NCBI GenBank assembly: GCA_018650445.1
Contig: JABIFX010000208.1
Span: 140,744 to 204,743, forward strand
Direction of reading: 5' to 3'
Origin: Fidelibacterota bacterium
GTDB lineage: Bacteria > Fidelibacterota > UBA8477 > JABMPR01
DNA length: 64,000 nucleotides
Position 1 is the stretch's first letter. Each line of letters starts with the position of its first letter. The notes beneath the pieces were generated by a model that ran no database searches, was not told the DNA's origin, and saw only the letters and a list, made by a program, of their open reading frames with translations. Shown piece by piece: positions 56,339 to 64,000 of this stretch. Made by a program: the position numbers and the translations under genes.

Positions 56339-58150
56339 ATGACAACCATGATTAGAACCATATTATTAAGCCTTTTATTTATCAGTAACACGAGCGCAAA
56401 AAGCATTCATTATGATCTATCCATGTCTGAGCCACATACTCATTTATTTGAAGTTGAAATGCGTCTGGAGGGAGCCCGGGGTACTGAAGTAGTGGCTTTG
56501 CCAGTGTGGACGCCTGGATCCTATCTCATCAGAGAGTATGCCAAGAATGTCCAGGATATCAGTGCTCGTAGTGAAGACGATACCATTTTAAAAATCAAAA
56601 AAATAGATAAGAATCATTGGCAGGTTAAAGGCAAAGGTAGCCAGGATATCATTGTGACATATCGAGTATACGCTTTTGAGCATAGTGTTCGGACCAGCTA
56701 TCTCAATGCAGACCACGCTCTGGTTGTCCCGGCTAGCGTGCTTATGTACTGGCAGAAAAACCAACGACGAAAACATCATCTTCACATCAATATGCCCGAT
56801 AAGTGGTCAGAGATCACAACGGCCCTGGAGCCTTTTAATAAACCAGGGAATGTGGATTTCATTGCAAAAGATTATGATGAGCTGGTTGACTCTCCCCTTG
56901 AGTTGGGAAATCAGCATGTAGTGAATTTTGAAGTATTGGGAAAACCCCATGTCATGGCTCTCTATGGTGCCAGCAATTATGATGATTCGGTGTTGATTAG
57001 CGATTTTACAAAAATAATTGAAGCTGAAGCAAAAATCTTCAGCGGCTTACCCTATGAACATTACAGCTTCATCTTTCATGTAGAAGAAGGGCGCGGTGGT
57101 TTGGAACACGCCAATTCATCAGTCAATTTTATTAGACGCTGGTCATTTAATGATGAAAAACGCTATAAAAGCCTTCTCTCATTGGTATCTCATGAATTTT
57201 TCCATACCTGGAATGTGAAACGCATTGCTCCGAAAGGTGTGGCCAGTTTTGATTATGACCAGGAAAATTACCTCGATGAACTCTGGATGGCTGAGGGCTT
57301 TACCAGCTACTATGATGAACTCATACTTCAAAGGATCGGTCACATCGATAAAGACGCCTATCTGGATGTTTTGAAAGATGAGATCAACACCCTGGAGAAA
57401 CGACCTGGGAAAAACCACCAGTCTGTAGCAGAGGCCAGCTATGATGCCTGGATCAAATACTATCGCTCCAATGAGCATTCCAGCAATTCAACTATCTCAT
57501 ATTACAACAAAGGGCACTTACTGGGGCTTCTGTTGGACATCAAGATCATTGCTGCGACCGGGGGACAGAAGAATCTGGATGATGTTATGTTCAACCTGAA
57601 TAAAGATTTTGCCTTGAAGAACAAGGGTTATACCAGTGACGATGTCCGCAAGACCTGTGAAGCTGTCAGTGGCCTGAAGCTGAATACATTCTTCCAGGAT
57701 TATGTGTTTGGCGTTGAACCCCTGCCTTATGATGAGGTCTTTGCTCTGGCCGGTTTGGATCTTGATTCCACAGAGGAAAAGAGTTCGCATCTGGGCATCA
57801 ATATGCGGGATAGAAGTGGTCGAATCATGATCACCTCGGTAACTGAAAATTCACCGGCCTGGGATGCTGGCCTGAATGTGCACGATGAATTGGTGGCTAT
57901 TGATGGCTTCAGGGTGAAGAGCGTAAGCCCGGATTATTTCAGAGAGAAGGTGCCTGGAGATCGAATCATATGTACGGTGAGTCGTAATGGGATATTGCAG
58001 GATCTGCATCTCACCGTGGGTTTCAAACCCACCTCCATCTCAGAGCTCAAGCAGATCGAGGAGCCGGATGAGAATCAGAAGCTGGTTTTTGAGAAATGGT
58101 TGGGCGTTCCCTGGCTTGATGAGTCTCAAGATATCCTTTTTCAGGAATAA
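56339..58150 (+). CDS. M61-family metallopeptidase with PDZ domain
   Basis: 603 residues with an N-terminal signal sequence (about 1-20). The zinc motif is SHEFFHTWNVKRIAP (HExxH), and the downstream Glu of LDELWMAEGFTSYY completes the gluzincin site. A PDZ domain lies at about 480-560 (LGINMRDRSGRIMITSVTENSPAWDAGL). M61 enzymes are glycyl or aminopeptidases, often extracytoplasmic. It is convergent with the SDR gene. Confidence 0.92.
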   Translation: MTTMIRTILLSLLFISNTSAKSIHYDLSMSEPHTHLFEVEMRLEGARGTEVVALPVWTPGSYLIREYAKNVQDISARSEDDTILKIKKIDKNHWQVKGKGSQDIIVTYRVYAFEHSVRTSYLNADHALVVPASVLMYWQKNQRRKHHLHINMPDKWSEITTALEPFNKPGNVDFIAKDYDELVDSPLELGNQHVVNFEVLGKPHVMALYGASNYDDSVLISDFTKIIEAEAKIFSGLPYEHYSFIFHVEEGRGGLEHANSSVNFIRRWSFNDEKRYKSLLSLVSHEFFHTWNVKRIAPKGVASFDYDQENYLDELWMAEGFTSYYDELILQRIGHIDKDAYLDVLKDEINTLEKRPGKNHQSVAEASYDAWIKYYRSNEHSSNSTISYYNKGHLLGLLLDIKIIAATGGQKNLDDVMFNLNKDFALKNKGYTSDDVRKTCEAVSGLKLNTFFQDYVFGVEPLPYDEVFALAGLDLDSTEEKSSHLGINMRDRSGRIMITSVTENSPAWDAGLNVHDELVAIDGFRVKSVSPDYFREKVPGDRIICTVSRNGILQDLHLTVGFKPTSISELKQIEEPDENQKLVFEKWLGVPWLDESQDILFQE

Positions 58151-58195
58151 GTTGATTATCCCGAGGGGAGTGTTTTGTAAAAATTCAAACCCGTT

Positions 58196-59002
58196 CTAGG
58201 TTTTGTTTTTATCAATAGCGCCCATCACCTTGCGCTGGAGAAATCCCTTAAAGAATGTGTTCAGGAAAGGAACCAGGCCAAGCTTGCTGGGAATGTAGAC
58301 AGTTTTTTTCTCTCGCTCGACAGCCTGAATGATTTGCGCTACGCAAACTTCAAGGCTGACAGATTCGCTGGTATGCTTCCGTGCGGAATGCTCATGCTTT
58401 TTTCCATCTGCCCCAAAGGCGTTTCCCCTGAGATTGGTGCCTCTGATCCAGCTCAACACCGCTTCGAGAATAGTGATTTCACCTCTTAATTCCATATCCA
58501 GAGTTTCTAAAAAACCATGCAAGGCATGCTTTGAAGCAACATAACCAGAGTGATTGGGGAAACCCATAATAGCTTGAGCTGTTGAACAACTTACAATTTT
58601 TCCATGGGACTGTTTCAAAGCTGGCAGAGCAGCATGACAACAGTTTACCGCACCATGATAATTAACATCCATCAAATCCTGGAAAAATGATAAATCGGAG
58701 ATATCCTCAAACCGACTCCACATACTTATACCAGCATTCAGGATAAGACCATCCAGTTTGCCGTATGCTTTCAGGGTTGCTTGAACCATGTTCCGGCAAG
58801 CGTCTAAATCAGTGATATCGGTTTGTACAGCCAGAGCCGAACCGCCGGAAGCGTTGATCGAATCACACACTCGCTTGAGTTCATCCGCTCTCCGTGCAGC
58901 ACAGACAACCTTTGCACCTCTTTGAGCGAGGACCCGCGATAGCTCTTCCCCAATACCAGAAGAAGCCCCGGTCACAACAAAGACTTTTCCAACTATGTTC
59001 AT
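58196..59002 (-). CDS. Short-chain dehydrogenase/reductase, possible acyl/alkyl-DHAP reductase
   Basis: 268 residues, classical SDR. The cofactor motif is TGASSGIG, then NAG in LILNAGIS, catalytic Ser in VSCSTAQ, and YVASK as the YxxxK. The C-terminal hydrophobic end (KLGLVPFLNTFFKGFLQRKVMG) could associate with membranes, as in DHRS7-type reductases. It is the last gene of the four-gene minus-strand operon with alkyl-DHAP synthase 28 bases upstream. Inference: reduces the 1-alkyl-DHAP or acyl-DHAP product to the glycerol-phosphate form. Confidence 0.88.
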   Translation of the reverse strand: MNIVGKVFVVTGASSGIGEELSRVLAQRGAKVVCAARRADELKRVCDSINASGGSALAVQTDITDLDACRNMVQATLKAYGKLDGLILNAGISMWSRFEDISDLSFFQDLMDVNYHGAVNCCHAALPALKQSHGKIVSCSTAQAIMGFPNHSGYVASKHALHGFLETLDMELRGEITILEAVLSWIRGTNLRGNAFGADGKKHEHSARKHTSESVSLEVCVAQIIQAVEREKKTVYIPSKLGLVPFLNTFFKGFLQRKVMGAIDKNKT

Positions 59003-59030
59003 TTTTAATTCATCCCAAAACTAGTGGAGT

Positions 59031-60800
59031 TTACTCCGAGAAGACATTATTCCCGACTCCAAAAATGTTTTTCGGATCATGGGATGTTTTGATCTGCTTG
59101 AGCAGGTCAATGCTTGTGGGAGAAATAGTACCGTTCATGAAATCTTTACGCAGCTTGCCAACACCATGATGATGGGATATCGAACCACCAGCTTCCATAA
59201 TCGCTTCTCTCATGGAATATTCGATTGAAGTGAAAAGATCAATGGGATTGTCAACGCCCTTAACATTAATGGCGAACATGAAATAGATACAGGCACCAGT
59301 ATGATAAATTTGTGGAACACGATAAGAAAGATAAGGTTTTCCAGGGATGTTGTGTTTTTTATGTAGCTCGATCAATCGATTGCTGGCTGCTTCACATACA
59401 GCATTCAGTTTACTCCAGGGAACAGAAGTCTCCATGGTTTCACCAACAATATGATACATGGTCATAAAATCTCGGATATAGGCGATGGCAAAGGTGAGGT
59501 TATAACCCTTCTTGCCATTCTCGGAGCCCCCGATCATACCATTATATTTTTTGGTTAACCTTTTTAGGGTTTTCTGCTGAAGGGCGACCTCATCCTTGGA
59601 GCCCTCCAATTTGAAGGAGGTCACCACCATTTTGTATGGATCAAAGTGCTTAATATTTAAAACAACAAACTTTTCGAGTTTTTTAATTAGCACCTTTATT
59701 CCAGAAGGCTTTTTGTTCAAGGCTTGACCAAAACGGAATTGAGCATTATCCATGAGACGTGCACTGGCAGGTACCGCTCCACTTTTTGACAATTCATACA
59801 TGAATGCCACGCCGGTCTCCCAATCATGGAAGAGGGCTGAGTTAAACTCAGATGATTCTGGGAGCGTGTGTACTTTTAATGTGGCTTTGGTTATAATGCC
59901 GAAATTTCCCTCAGAACCTAAAAGCATGTTTTGTGGATTTACTCCAATGGATGCACGGGTAATGGGATTGATCTGCTCCACAACTCCCTTGGGCGTGATC
60001 ATGGTTACATTTTCAACGATGTCTTCTATGTTCCCATAACGATTTTTCTTCATTCCGCTGGCGTTGGTTGAGATCCAGCCTCCCAGGGTAGATAACTCGA
60101 TGCTATCTGGTTCGTGTCCAACGGTAAGCCCCTTGGCTTCCAGGAGCTCTTCAAGCTTGCTGCCAGTGATTCCAGCCTGGACAACCACACGACGGTTCTC
60201 CACGTCAATTGATTCAATAGCATCCATGCGACGTGTGTCCACGGCGACAACCATTCGAGATTCAAAAGCAGGAACCTGCAAAGCATTACTGACGCTAGTC
60301 CCGCCACCATAAGGTATCAAACAGACATCATGCTCAAGGGCGAGCTCAATTAGTTTTTTAACCTCATCTTCTGATTCGATGTAAAAGACCATGTCAGTCA
60401 TCTTGTCCAGTTTTGATAAAATGACTTTATACACTTCATCAGTTGTCTGGCCCTGGCTATGCACGAGTCGTTCAGCATCGCCAAATGAATATCGGTCTTC
60501 GGAAAAATTTGATTTAATAGCGTCTACAAACGCTTGATTGATCTGGGCTTCCACGACAGGCTTGTCTTCGACTTCCTGGAGCTTATCGTCAACTTCAATT
60601 TTCATTTCCAACATCTCTTCCACATAGGGAATAAAATCTGGCATATCGAAACCGCATAGCTCATAGCGATCTCCGGTCATGCTTACTGAAAGGTCTTTAT
60701 TTAGCACAAATTCTGAATCGCGGTATCCCCATTTGTGTCCCCAGTTGTCGCTGTTTATAGCAAAGAATTTTTCCCCGGCTGAATTTTTCTCATTCGTCAT
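59031..60800 (-). CDS. Alkyldihydroxyacetonephosphate synthase (AGPS)-like flavoenzyme
   Basis: 589 residues. The N-terminal WGYRDSEF and GDRYELCG match the eukaryotic AGPS entry segment. The FAD domain has PYGGGTSVS (164-172), GHEPDSIELSTLGGWIS (228-244), SGMKKNRYGNIED (248-260) and GSEGNFGIIT. Key catalytic residues align with the mammalian enzyme: Arg348 in ASARLMDN, Tyr506 in IYFMFA and the His triplet 543-545 in SHHHGVGKLRKDF. AGPS exchanges the acyl chain of acyl-DHAP for a fatty alcohol, forming the first ether bond of ether lipids. D-lactate dehydrogenase-type flavoproteins are the alternative, but the His triplet favours AGPS. It overlaps the PlsC gene by 11 bases. Confidence 0.9.
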   Translation of the reverse strand: MTNEKNSAGEKFFAINSDNWGHKWGYRDSEFVLNKDLSVSMTGDRYELCGFDMPDFIPYVEEMLEMKIEVDDKLQEVEDKPVVEAQINQAFVDAIKSNFSEDRYSFGDAERLVHSQGQTTDEVYKVILSKLDKMTDMVFYIESEDEVKKLIELALEHDVCLIPYGGGTSVSNALQVPAFESRMVVAVDTRRMDAIESIDVENRRVVVQAGITGSKLEELLEAKGLTVGHEPDSIELSTLGGWISTNASGMKKNRYGNIEDIVENVTMITPKGVVEQINPITRASIGVNPQNMLLGSEGNFGIITKATLKVHTLPESSEFNSALFHDWETGVAFMYELSKSGAVPASARLMDNAQFRFGQALNKKPSGIKVLIKKLEKFVVLNIKHFDPYKMVVTSFKLEGSKDEVALQQKTLKRLTKKYNGMIGGSENGKKGYNLTFAIAYIRDFMTMYHIVGETMETSVPWSKLNAVCEAASNRLIELHKKHNIPGKPYLSYRVPQIYHTGACIYFMFAINVKGVDNPIDLFTSIEYSMREAIMEAGGSISHHHGVGKLRKDFMNGTISPTSIDLLKQIKTSHDPKNIFGVGNNVFSE

Positions 60801-61521
60801 AAAGTTCCATGGCCTTTTTTGTAATAGCTTGTTCCAACGCAGATATCATTTTCTTTGAGGCGTTTCTCAAATCATCCTCGCTGGGATTATCATTTTCCAT
60901 AAAAGAATCAGGATAAATTGGTTCAAGAATATAGACGTCAATACCAGTTGGGCGCATTAAAAAATTACCTCGTGGCCAGGCTTTATGGGACCCATGTATA
61001 ACTGCCGGCAAAATAGGAACCTTCAAATCCAACGAGAATCGGGCAGCCCCCTTTTTAAAGGGTAATATTTTACCTGGAGTGCCTCGAGTGCCTTCAGGAA
61101 AAAAGATTAAACTGCGTTGCTTATAGTTCATGAAGGACTTGCACAATTTGATGGTGTCTTTGATTGAAAATTGACTAACTCCATTAACTTTACGATCAAT
61201 GGGAATCAGATTCATAACCGTATTTATCAAGGTCCGTCTTGTCCAGCTATCGAACCAATAGTCTTTTGCTGCCATCATACCAAAATGATTAAAACTTTTT
61301 TGTGCCGCTGCAGAAAGGAGTGCCACATCCATATGGCTATTGTGGTTGCTGCAAAAAATAAAGGATGAATCAGGGATATTTTCGCGACCGTGAACTTTTA
61401 AAGGGGTATAAAATGTAAATACGGTTTTACTATAGTAATAAAATAAGGTTTTCCAGATTTTGTAGTAAAATGGTTGCTTCCCTACCAGGTAGGCGTACTT
61501 CGGATTAGCTAGCACATCCAT
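60790..61521 (-). CDS. PlsC-type acyltransferase
   Basis: 243 residues. The HxxxxD motif is NHNSHMDV (His60, Asp65) and the second motif is FPEGTRGTPG (Glu142). An N-terminal hydrophobic stretch could bind the membrane. The family acylates glycerol-3-phosphate, lyso-phosphatidate or DHAP. Upstream of AGPS it may make acyl-DHAP, the AGPS substrate, or acylate the ether lyso-lipid afterwards; the window does not distinguish these. It begins 8 bases after the HMG-CoA-reductase homologue. Confidence 0.87.
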   Translation of the reverse strand: MDVLANPKYAYLVGKQPFYYKIWKTLFYYYSKTVFTFYTPLKVHGRENIPDSSFIFCSNHNSHMDVALLSAAAQKSFNHFGMMAAKDYWFDSWTRRTLINTVMNLIPIDRKVNGVSQFSIKDTIKLCKSFMNYKQRSLIFFPEGTRGTPGKILPFKKGAARFSLDLKVPILPAVIHGSHKAWPRGNFLMRPTGIDVYILEPIYPDSFMENDNPSEDDLRNASKKMISALEQAITKKAMELYDE

Positions 61522-61529
61522 AAGGGACT

Positions 61530-62690
61530 CTATTTTCTACCATATTTCATGTGGGCATCATTCCAGGTATGGGAACCAATGGCACAGATGAGCGATATTT
61601 CCAGAGCAAGAGTGGCTGCGGCAATGATTTCCGCCAGTTTTCTTGATGAATTTTCTCCTTCCGCACAACCCAGCAATTCCAGGTTTCGATTCTGCATTTT
61701 TAGGCGTGTACCTCCACCTACGGTTCCAACGGTGAGGGACGGAAGTGTCAATTTAAATTTGATACCGTCCTCTTGCTTCTCCAGTCCAAGATGTGCAATA
61801 CTATTTTCAGCGGCGCAAGCGGTGTCCTGGCCAGTAGCAAGATAAATTGCCGTGATGGCGTTTGAAACATGCAATCCATTTCCATGGGTGCCAGCCAGGC
61901 TTGATACTGTGGGGAAAAAGCCCCAGGAATCAAACAAGATATCAGGGTCCATTTTGAGAATTCTTTTAAGAACGCGATTCGTTATTGTGGTTTCAGCATG
62001 GACGGCATGACCACGCCCCAAGAGCATATTTCGGCCTGATGCTTTTTTATCACTATTAAAGTTGGATTCCAGAAAATAGTTATGACCTGTCTCAGCCTGG
62101 ATGTATTCACAAGCTACCTGGGCAGCCAGGGTAACCATATTTTGCCCAGCAGCGTTATTGGTATCCAGCACGAGATCCAGTACAACATAGTTTTGAACGG
62201 TAATTTGATCAATTCTCAAGACTTTACCATGTTTGGTTGTACTTTCAGCAACCTCCATGATTTTTGCCTCGTTTTCCGTCACCCACTTCTGAAATTCGCT
62301 ACTTTCAATAATGTTGTCAAAAATAAATACAGGCGCCCGTGAGAGTTCCTGTCGGAAATGGCGTACTGTAGTTCCACCACTGAGCGTGGAGGCATAAATA
62401 CCACGGTTCATAGAGGCTGCAAGTGTTCCTTCCAAAGTACAAAGCGGTATAATGAAATCGCCATTTGCATAGGTACCATTAATGTTAAGTGGTCCTACCG
62501 CAGCCATGGGTATTTTCATGCTTCCAACATGGTGTTCGATGATTCCCTTGAGATCTTCAACATCATCTGCGAGGGTATCATCAATCTCGACACCAGTAAA
62601 ATTTTTAACCCAATCCTTCCGAGCCTGGGAGTCTTCAATACTGTAGCCTCGAGGAAGAAAAGAATTCCGCCCATTGTTTATTTCAGACAT
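61530..62690 (-). CDS. Divergent HMG-CoA-reductase homologue (class I-like)
   Basis: 386 residues. Catalytic positions of HMG-CoA reductase are present: Glu87 (CTLEGTLAAS), Lys215-Lys216 (SDKKASG), Asp289 (ATGQDTA) and His380 (DAHMKYG), plus GTVGGGTRL near the C-terminus. However several class I signatures differ: ENVIG-type residues read EHHVG, and DAMGMNM reads NNAAGQNM. No membrane domain is present. A canonical enzyme would make mevalonate for isoprenoids. The position at the head of an operon with AGPS, and these changes, allow another acyl-thioester reduction. AAGGGG precedes the ATG. Confidence 0.85.
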   Translation of the reverse strand: MSEINNGRNSFLPRGYSIEDSQARKDWVKNFTGVEIDDTLADDVEDLKGIIEHHVGSMKIPMAAVGPLNINGTYANGDFIIPLCTLEGTLAASMNRGIYASTLSGGTTVRHFRQELSRAPVFIFDNIIESSEFQKWVTENEAKIMEVAESTTKHGKVLRIDQITVQNYVVLDLVLDTNNAAGQNMVTLAAQVACEYIQAETGHNYFLESNFNSDKKASGRNMLLGRGHAVHAETTITNRVLKRILKMDPDILFDSWGFFPTVSSLAGTHGNGLHVSNAITAIYLATGQDTACAAENSIAHLGLEKQEDGIKFKLTLPSLTVGTVGGGTRLKMQNRNLELLGCAEGENSSRKLAEIIAAATLALEISLICAIGSHTWNDAHMKYGRK

Positions 62691-62875
62691 AAATCACCCC
62701 TTAAAATGATAAATAAATGGTATTCTTACCTTTAGGACACTTATATAATACCTAACAGGACAAAAACAATCATCAATATCGTGGATATTTCGATGTCCCA
62801 GAGAGAGGTGAGAGGGTAAAAAACCGAGAGAAGATGCGGGTTTATAATCTTAGCTGGGTAAAACTTCCTAAAAAG

Positions 62876-62907
62876 AAAAAAACCCGAAGAAGACTCCGGG
62901 TTTTTTT
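62876..62907 (-). terminator. Terminator after rpsU
   Basis: Inverted repeat of seven A/T pairs plus CCCG/CGGG (62883-62886 and 62897-62900) with a 10-base loop, with A and T runs on both sides, so it can work in either direction. It lies 21 bases past the rpsU stop on the minus strand. Confidence 0.8.
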
Positions 62908-62928
62908 AATTTTGATCAGCGCTTTAGA

Positions 62929-63120
62929 TTAATAGCGGCTGGTCTGACGGCTACGCTTGGCTGCTTTAGCTCGGCGTAAGCGACGGTCTTCTGAGGGCTT
63001 CAAATAGAAGGAGTTCTTCTTAACATCTTTAAGAATGCCGGCTTTCTCATATTTCTTCTTGAAACGCCTTAGCGCTTTTTCAAAGGGTTCATCCCGTTTT
63101 ACGGTAACCATTACTGACAT
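62929..63120 (-). CDS. rpsU: Ribosomal protein bS21
   Basis: 63 residues, highly basic, beginning MVTVKRDEPFEKALRRFKKKYEKAGIL, the bS21 pattern, and ending KRSRQTSRY. bS21 sits near the mRNA exit of the small subunit and affects Shine-Dalgarno recognition. Its start is preceded by a full-length Shine-Dalgarno sequence (63131-63141). It follows the sigma factor gene by 24 bases and precedes a strong terminator, so it ends that transcript. Confidence 0.95.
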   Translation of the reverse strand: MSVMVTVKRDEPFEKALRRFKKKYEKAGILKDVKKNSFYLKPSEDRRLRRAKAAKRSRQTSRY

Positions 63121-63130
63121 AGTGCGATCT

Positions 63131-63141
63131 CACCTCCTTCT
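63131..63141 (-). promoter_or_regulatory. Very strong Shine-Dalgarno of rpsU
   Basis: On the minus strand GAAGGAGGTGA ends 10 bases before the rpsU ATG and pairs along its length with the 3' end of typical 16S rRNA. It is the longest ribosome site I see in the window. Confidence 0.75.
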
Positions 63142-63144
63142 AAA

Positions 63145-64000
63145 TTAACCTAAATAGGTCTGCAGTTTGCGACTACGGGATTTATGCTGGAGACGCTTGA
63201 TGGCTTTCTCCTTGATCTGACGAACACGTTCCCGCGTCAGGTTAAACTCTTCCCCAATTTCATTGAGGGTTAATGCATATTCGCGATCGATACCAAAGTA
63301 CATGCGGATAACTTCCCGCTCTCGGTCTTTCAGAGTGTCCAGGGCTGATCGAATTTCTTTTTTTAATGAATCAGACATGAGATCGAAATCGGGAGCATCC
63401 TGATGCTCATCCTCAATCACATCCATGAGTGAATTTTTTTCTTCTTCCTGGAAAGGAGCATCCAGTGAGTGATGACGCTTGGAAATACGGATAGCGTCAG
63501 CGACTTCTTCAGGGGCCATATCCAGTTCTTTGGCGATTTCACGTTCTGTGGGTGTTCTTTCCAACTTTTGCTCCAAGCGATCTGAAGTCTTGGAAATTTT
63601 GGAAATGGTACCAACTCGGTTGAGAGGTAAACGAACAATGCGTGAATGCTCAGCCAGAGCCTGGAGAATGGATTGACGAATCCACCACACAGCGTAGGAA
63701 ATAAACTTGAACCCACGTGTCTCATCAAAACGCTCAGCAGCCTTGATCAAACCAAGATTTCCCTCATTGATGAGGTCAGTCAATGGTAAGCCTTGACCCT
63801 GATAATCCTTGGCTACAGAGACCACAAAACGGAGGTTGGCTTCAGTTAATTTTTTCAGAGCAAGACGGTCACCCTGCTTGACCCTCTGGGCCAGAGAGAT
63901 CTCATCTTTTGGATCCAGCGGTTCATATTGACCAATTTCCTCAAGATACTTACTGAGGCTGCGATTTGTGTCTCCACCGATCCTTTTAACTTTTTTAGCC
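63145..64000 (-). CDS. rpoD: Primary RNA polymerase sigma factor (RpoD/SigA), 5' end just beyond window
   Basis: The frame is open to the window edge and gives 285 residues; only a handful of N-terminal residues can be missing if it has the short form found in FCB bacteria. Region 1.2: [14 protein letters not shown] near the start. Region 2: [33 protein letters not shown] and [11 protein letters not shown]. Region 3 and region 4: [17 protein letters not shown], then [33 protein letters not shown], the -35 recognition helix. No long region 1.1 is present within the visible part. It is the promoter-recognition factor of housekeeping transcription. Confidence 0.94.
   Translation of the reverse strand, partial: AKKVKRIGGDTNRSLSKYLEEIGQYEPLDPKDEISLAQRVKQGDRLALKKLTEANLRFVVSVAKDYQGQGLPLTDLINEGNLGLIKAAERFDETRGFKFISYAVWWIRQSILQALAEHSRIVRLPLNRVGTISKISKTSDRLEQKLERTPTEREIAKELDMAPEEVADAIRISKRHHSLDAPFQEEEKNSLMDVIEDEHQDAPDFDLMSDSLKKEIRSALDTLKDREREVIRMYFGIDREYALTLNEIGEEFNLTRERVRQIKEKAIKRLQHKSRSRKLQTYLG

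Noticed and set aside
1..64000. Mobile element, CRISPR, prophage, tRNA or rRNA content
   Set aside because: No transposase, integrase, spaced repeat, or recognisable RNA gene was found on reading the window.

Overview
The window is about 45% GC and carries roughly 57 protein-coding genes with short intergenic gaps. No gap between supported genes exceeds 300 bases; the longest (about 200-240 bases, upstream of sodB, rpsU, the transglutaminase gene, the Lrp gene and the HD-GYP gene) hold only promoter or terminator sequence. I see no rRNA, tRNA, CRISPR array or insertion sequence. The gene content suggests a Gram-negative member of the FCB superphylum, possibly Marinimicrobia/Neomarinimicrobiota (SAR406) or a relative. 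The reasons are a fused CcoNO in an Rrf2-ccoISNOQPGH order, a short primary sigma factor, and a very large secreted protein ending in a dockerin-type GDLNFDG module. This placement rests on remembered family patterns, not on a search.

Layout. 1-8028: end of an Rrf2 regulator and a complete cbb3 oxidase locus (structural, assembly and copper-loading genes), for microaerobic respiration. 8161-13886: a TPR lipoprotein, a lysine-6-dehydrogenase-like enzyme with an APC amino-acid permease, an epimerase-like protein and small membrane proteins. 14075-20950: a five-gene Yej/Opp-type peptide importer with a palindromic repeat inside it; its first ATPase carries two unusual hydrophobic insertions. 20993-25589: a DUF1801 protein, a transglutaminase-fold exoprotein, an ATP-grasp protein and a lipoprotein amidase. 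25726-28447: an Lrp - homoserine dehydrogenase - transsulfuration operon with ATGA overlaps. 28658-32463: small exported protein, ArsC-like reductase, Ogt, AraC/GyrI regulator and PIN-PhoH ATPase. 32663-38111: GAF-HD-GYP phosphodiesterase, PH-domain membrane protein, a three-gene ABC exporter and CvfB. 38210-42985: dtd, dnaE and a UbiA prenyltransferase. 43143-50520: an enolase-superfamily enzyme, two methyltransferases, a 5'-nucleotidase, a nitronate-monooxygenase-like protein, small membrane proteins and prmC. 50611-58150: giant CapA/PKD/dockerin protein, iron superoxide dismutase and M61 peptidase. 58196-64000: a four-gene minus-strand operon (HMG-CoA-reductase homologue, PlsC acyltransferase, alkyl-DHAP synthase, SDR), then rpsU and the primary sigma factor.

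The two most unusual items are these. (1) The 58196-62690 operon looks like a self-contained ether-lipid pathway. A eukaryote-like alkylglycerone-phosphate synthase sits with an acyltransferase, a reductase and a divergent HMG-CoA reductase homologue, which might supply the alcohol the synthase needs. (2) The DppD-like ATPase at 18471-19949 has two predicted membrane hairpins inserted into its nucleotide-binding domain, which would make a normally peripheral ATPase integral to the membrane.
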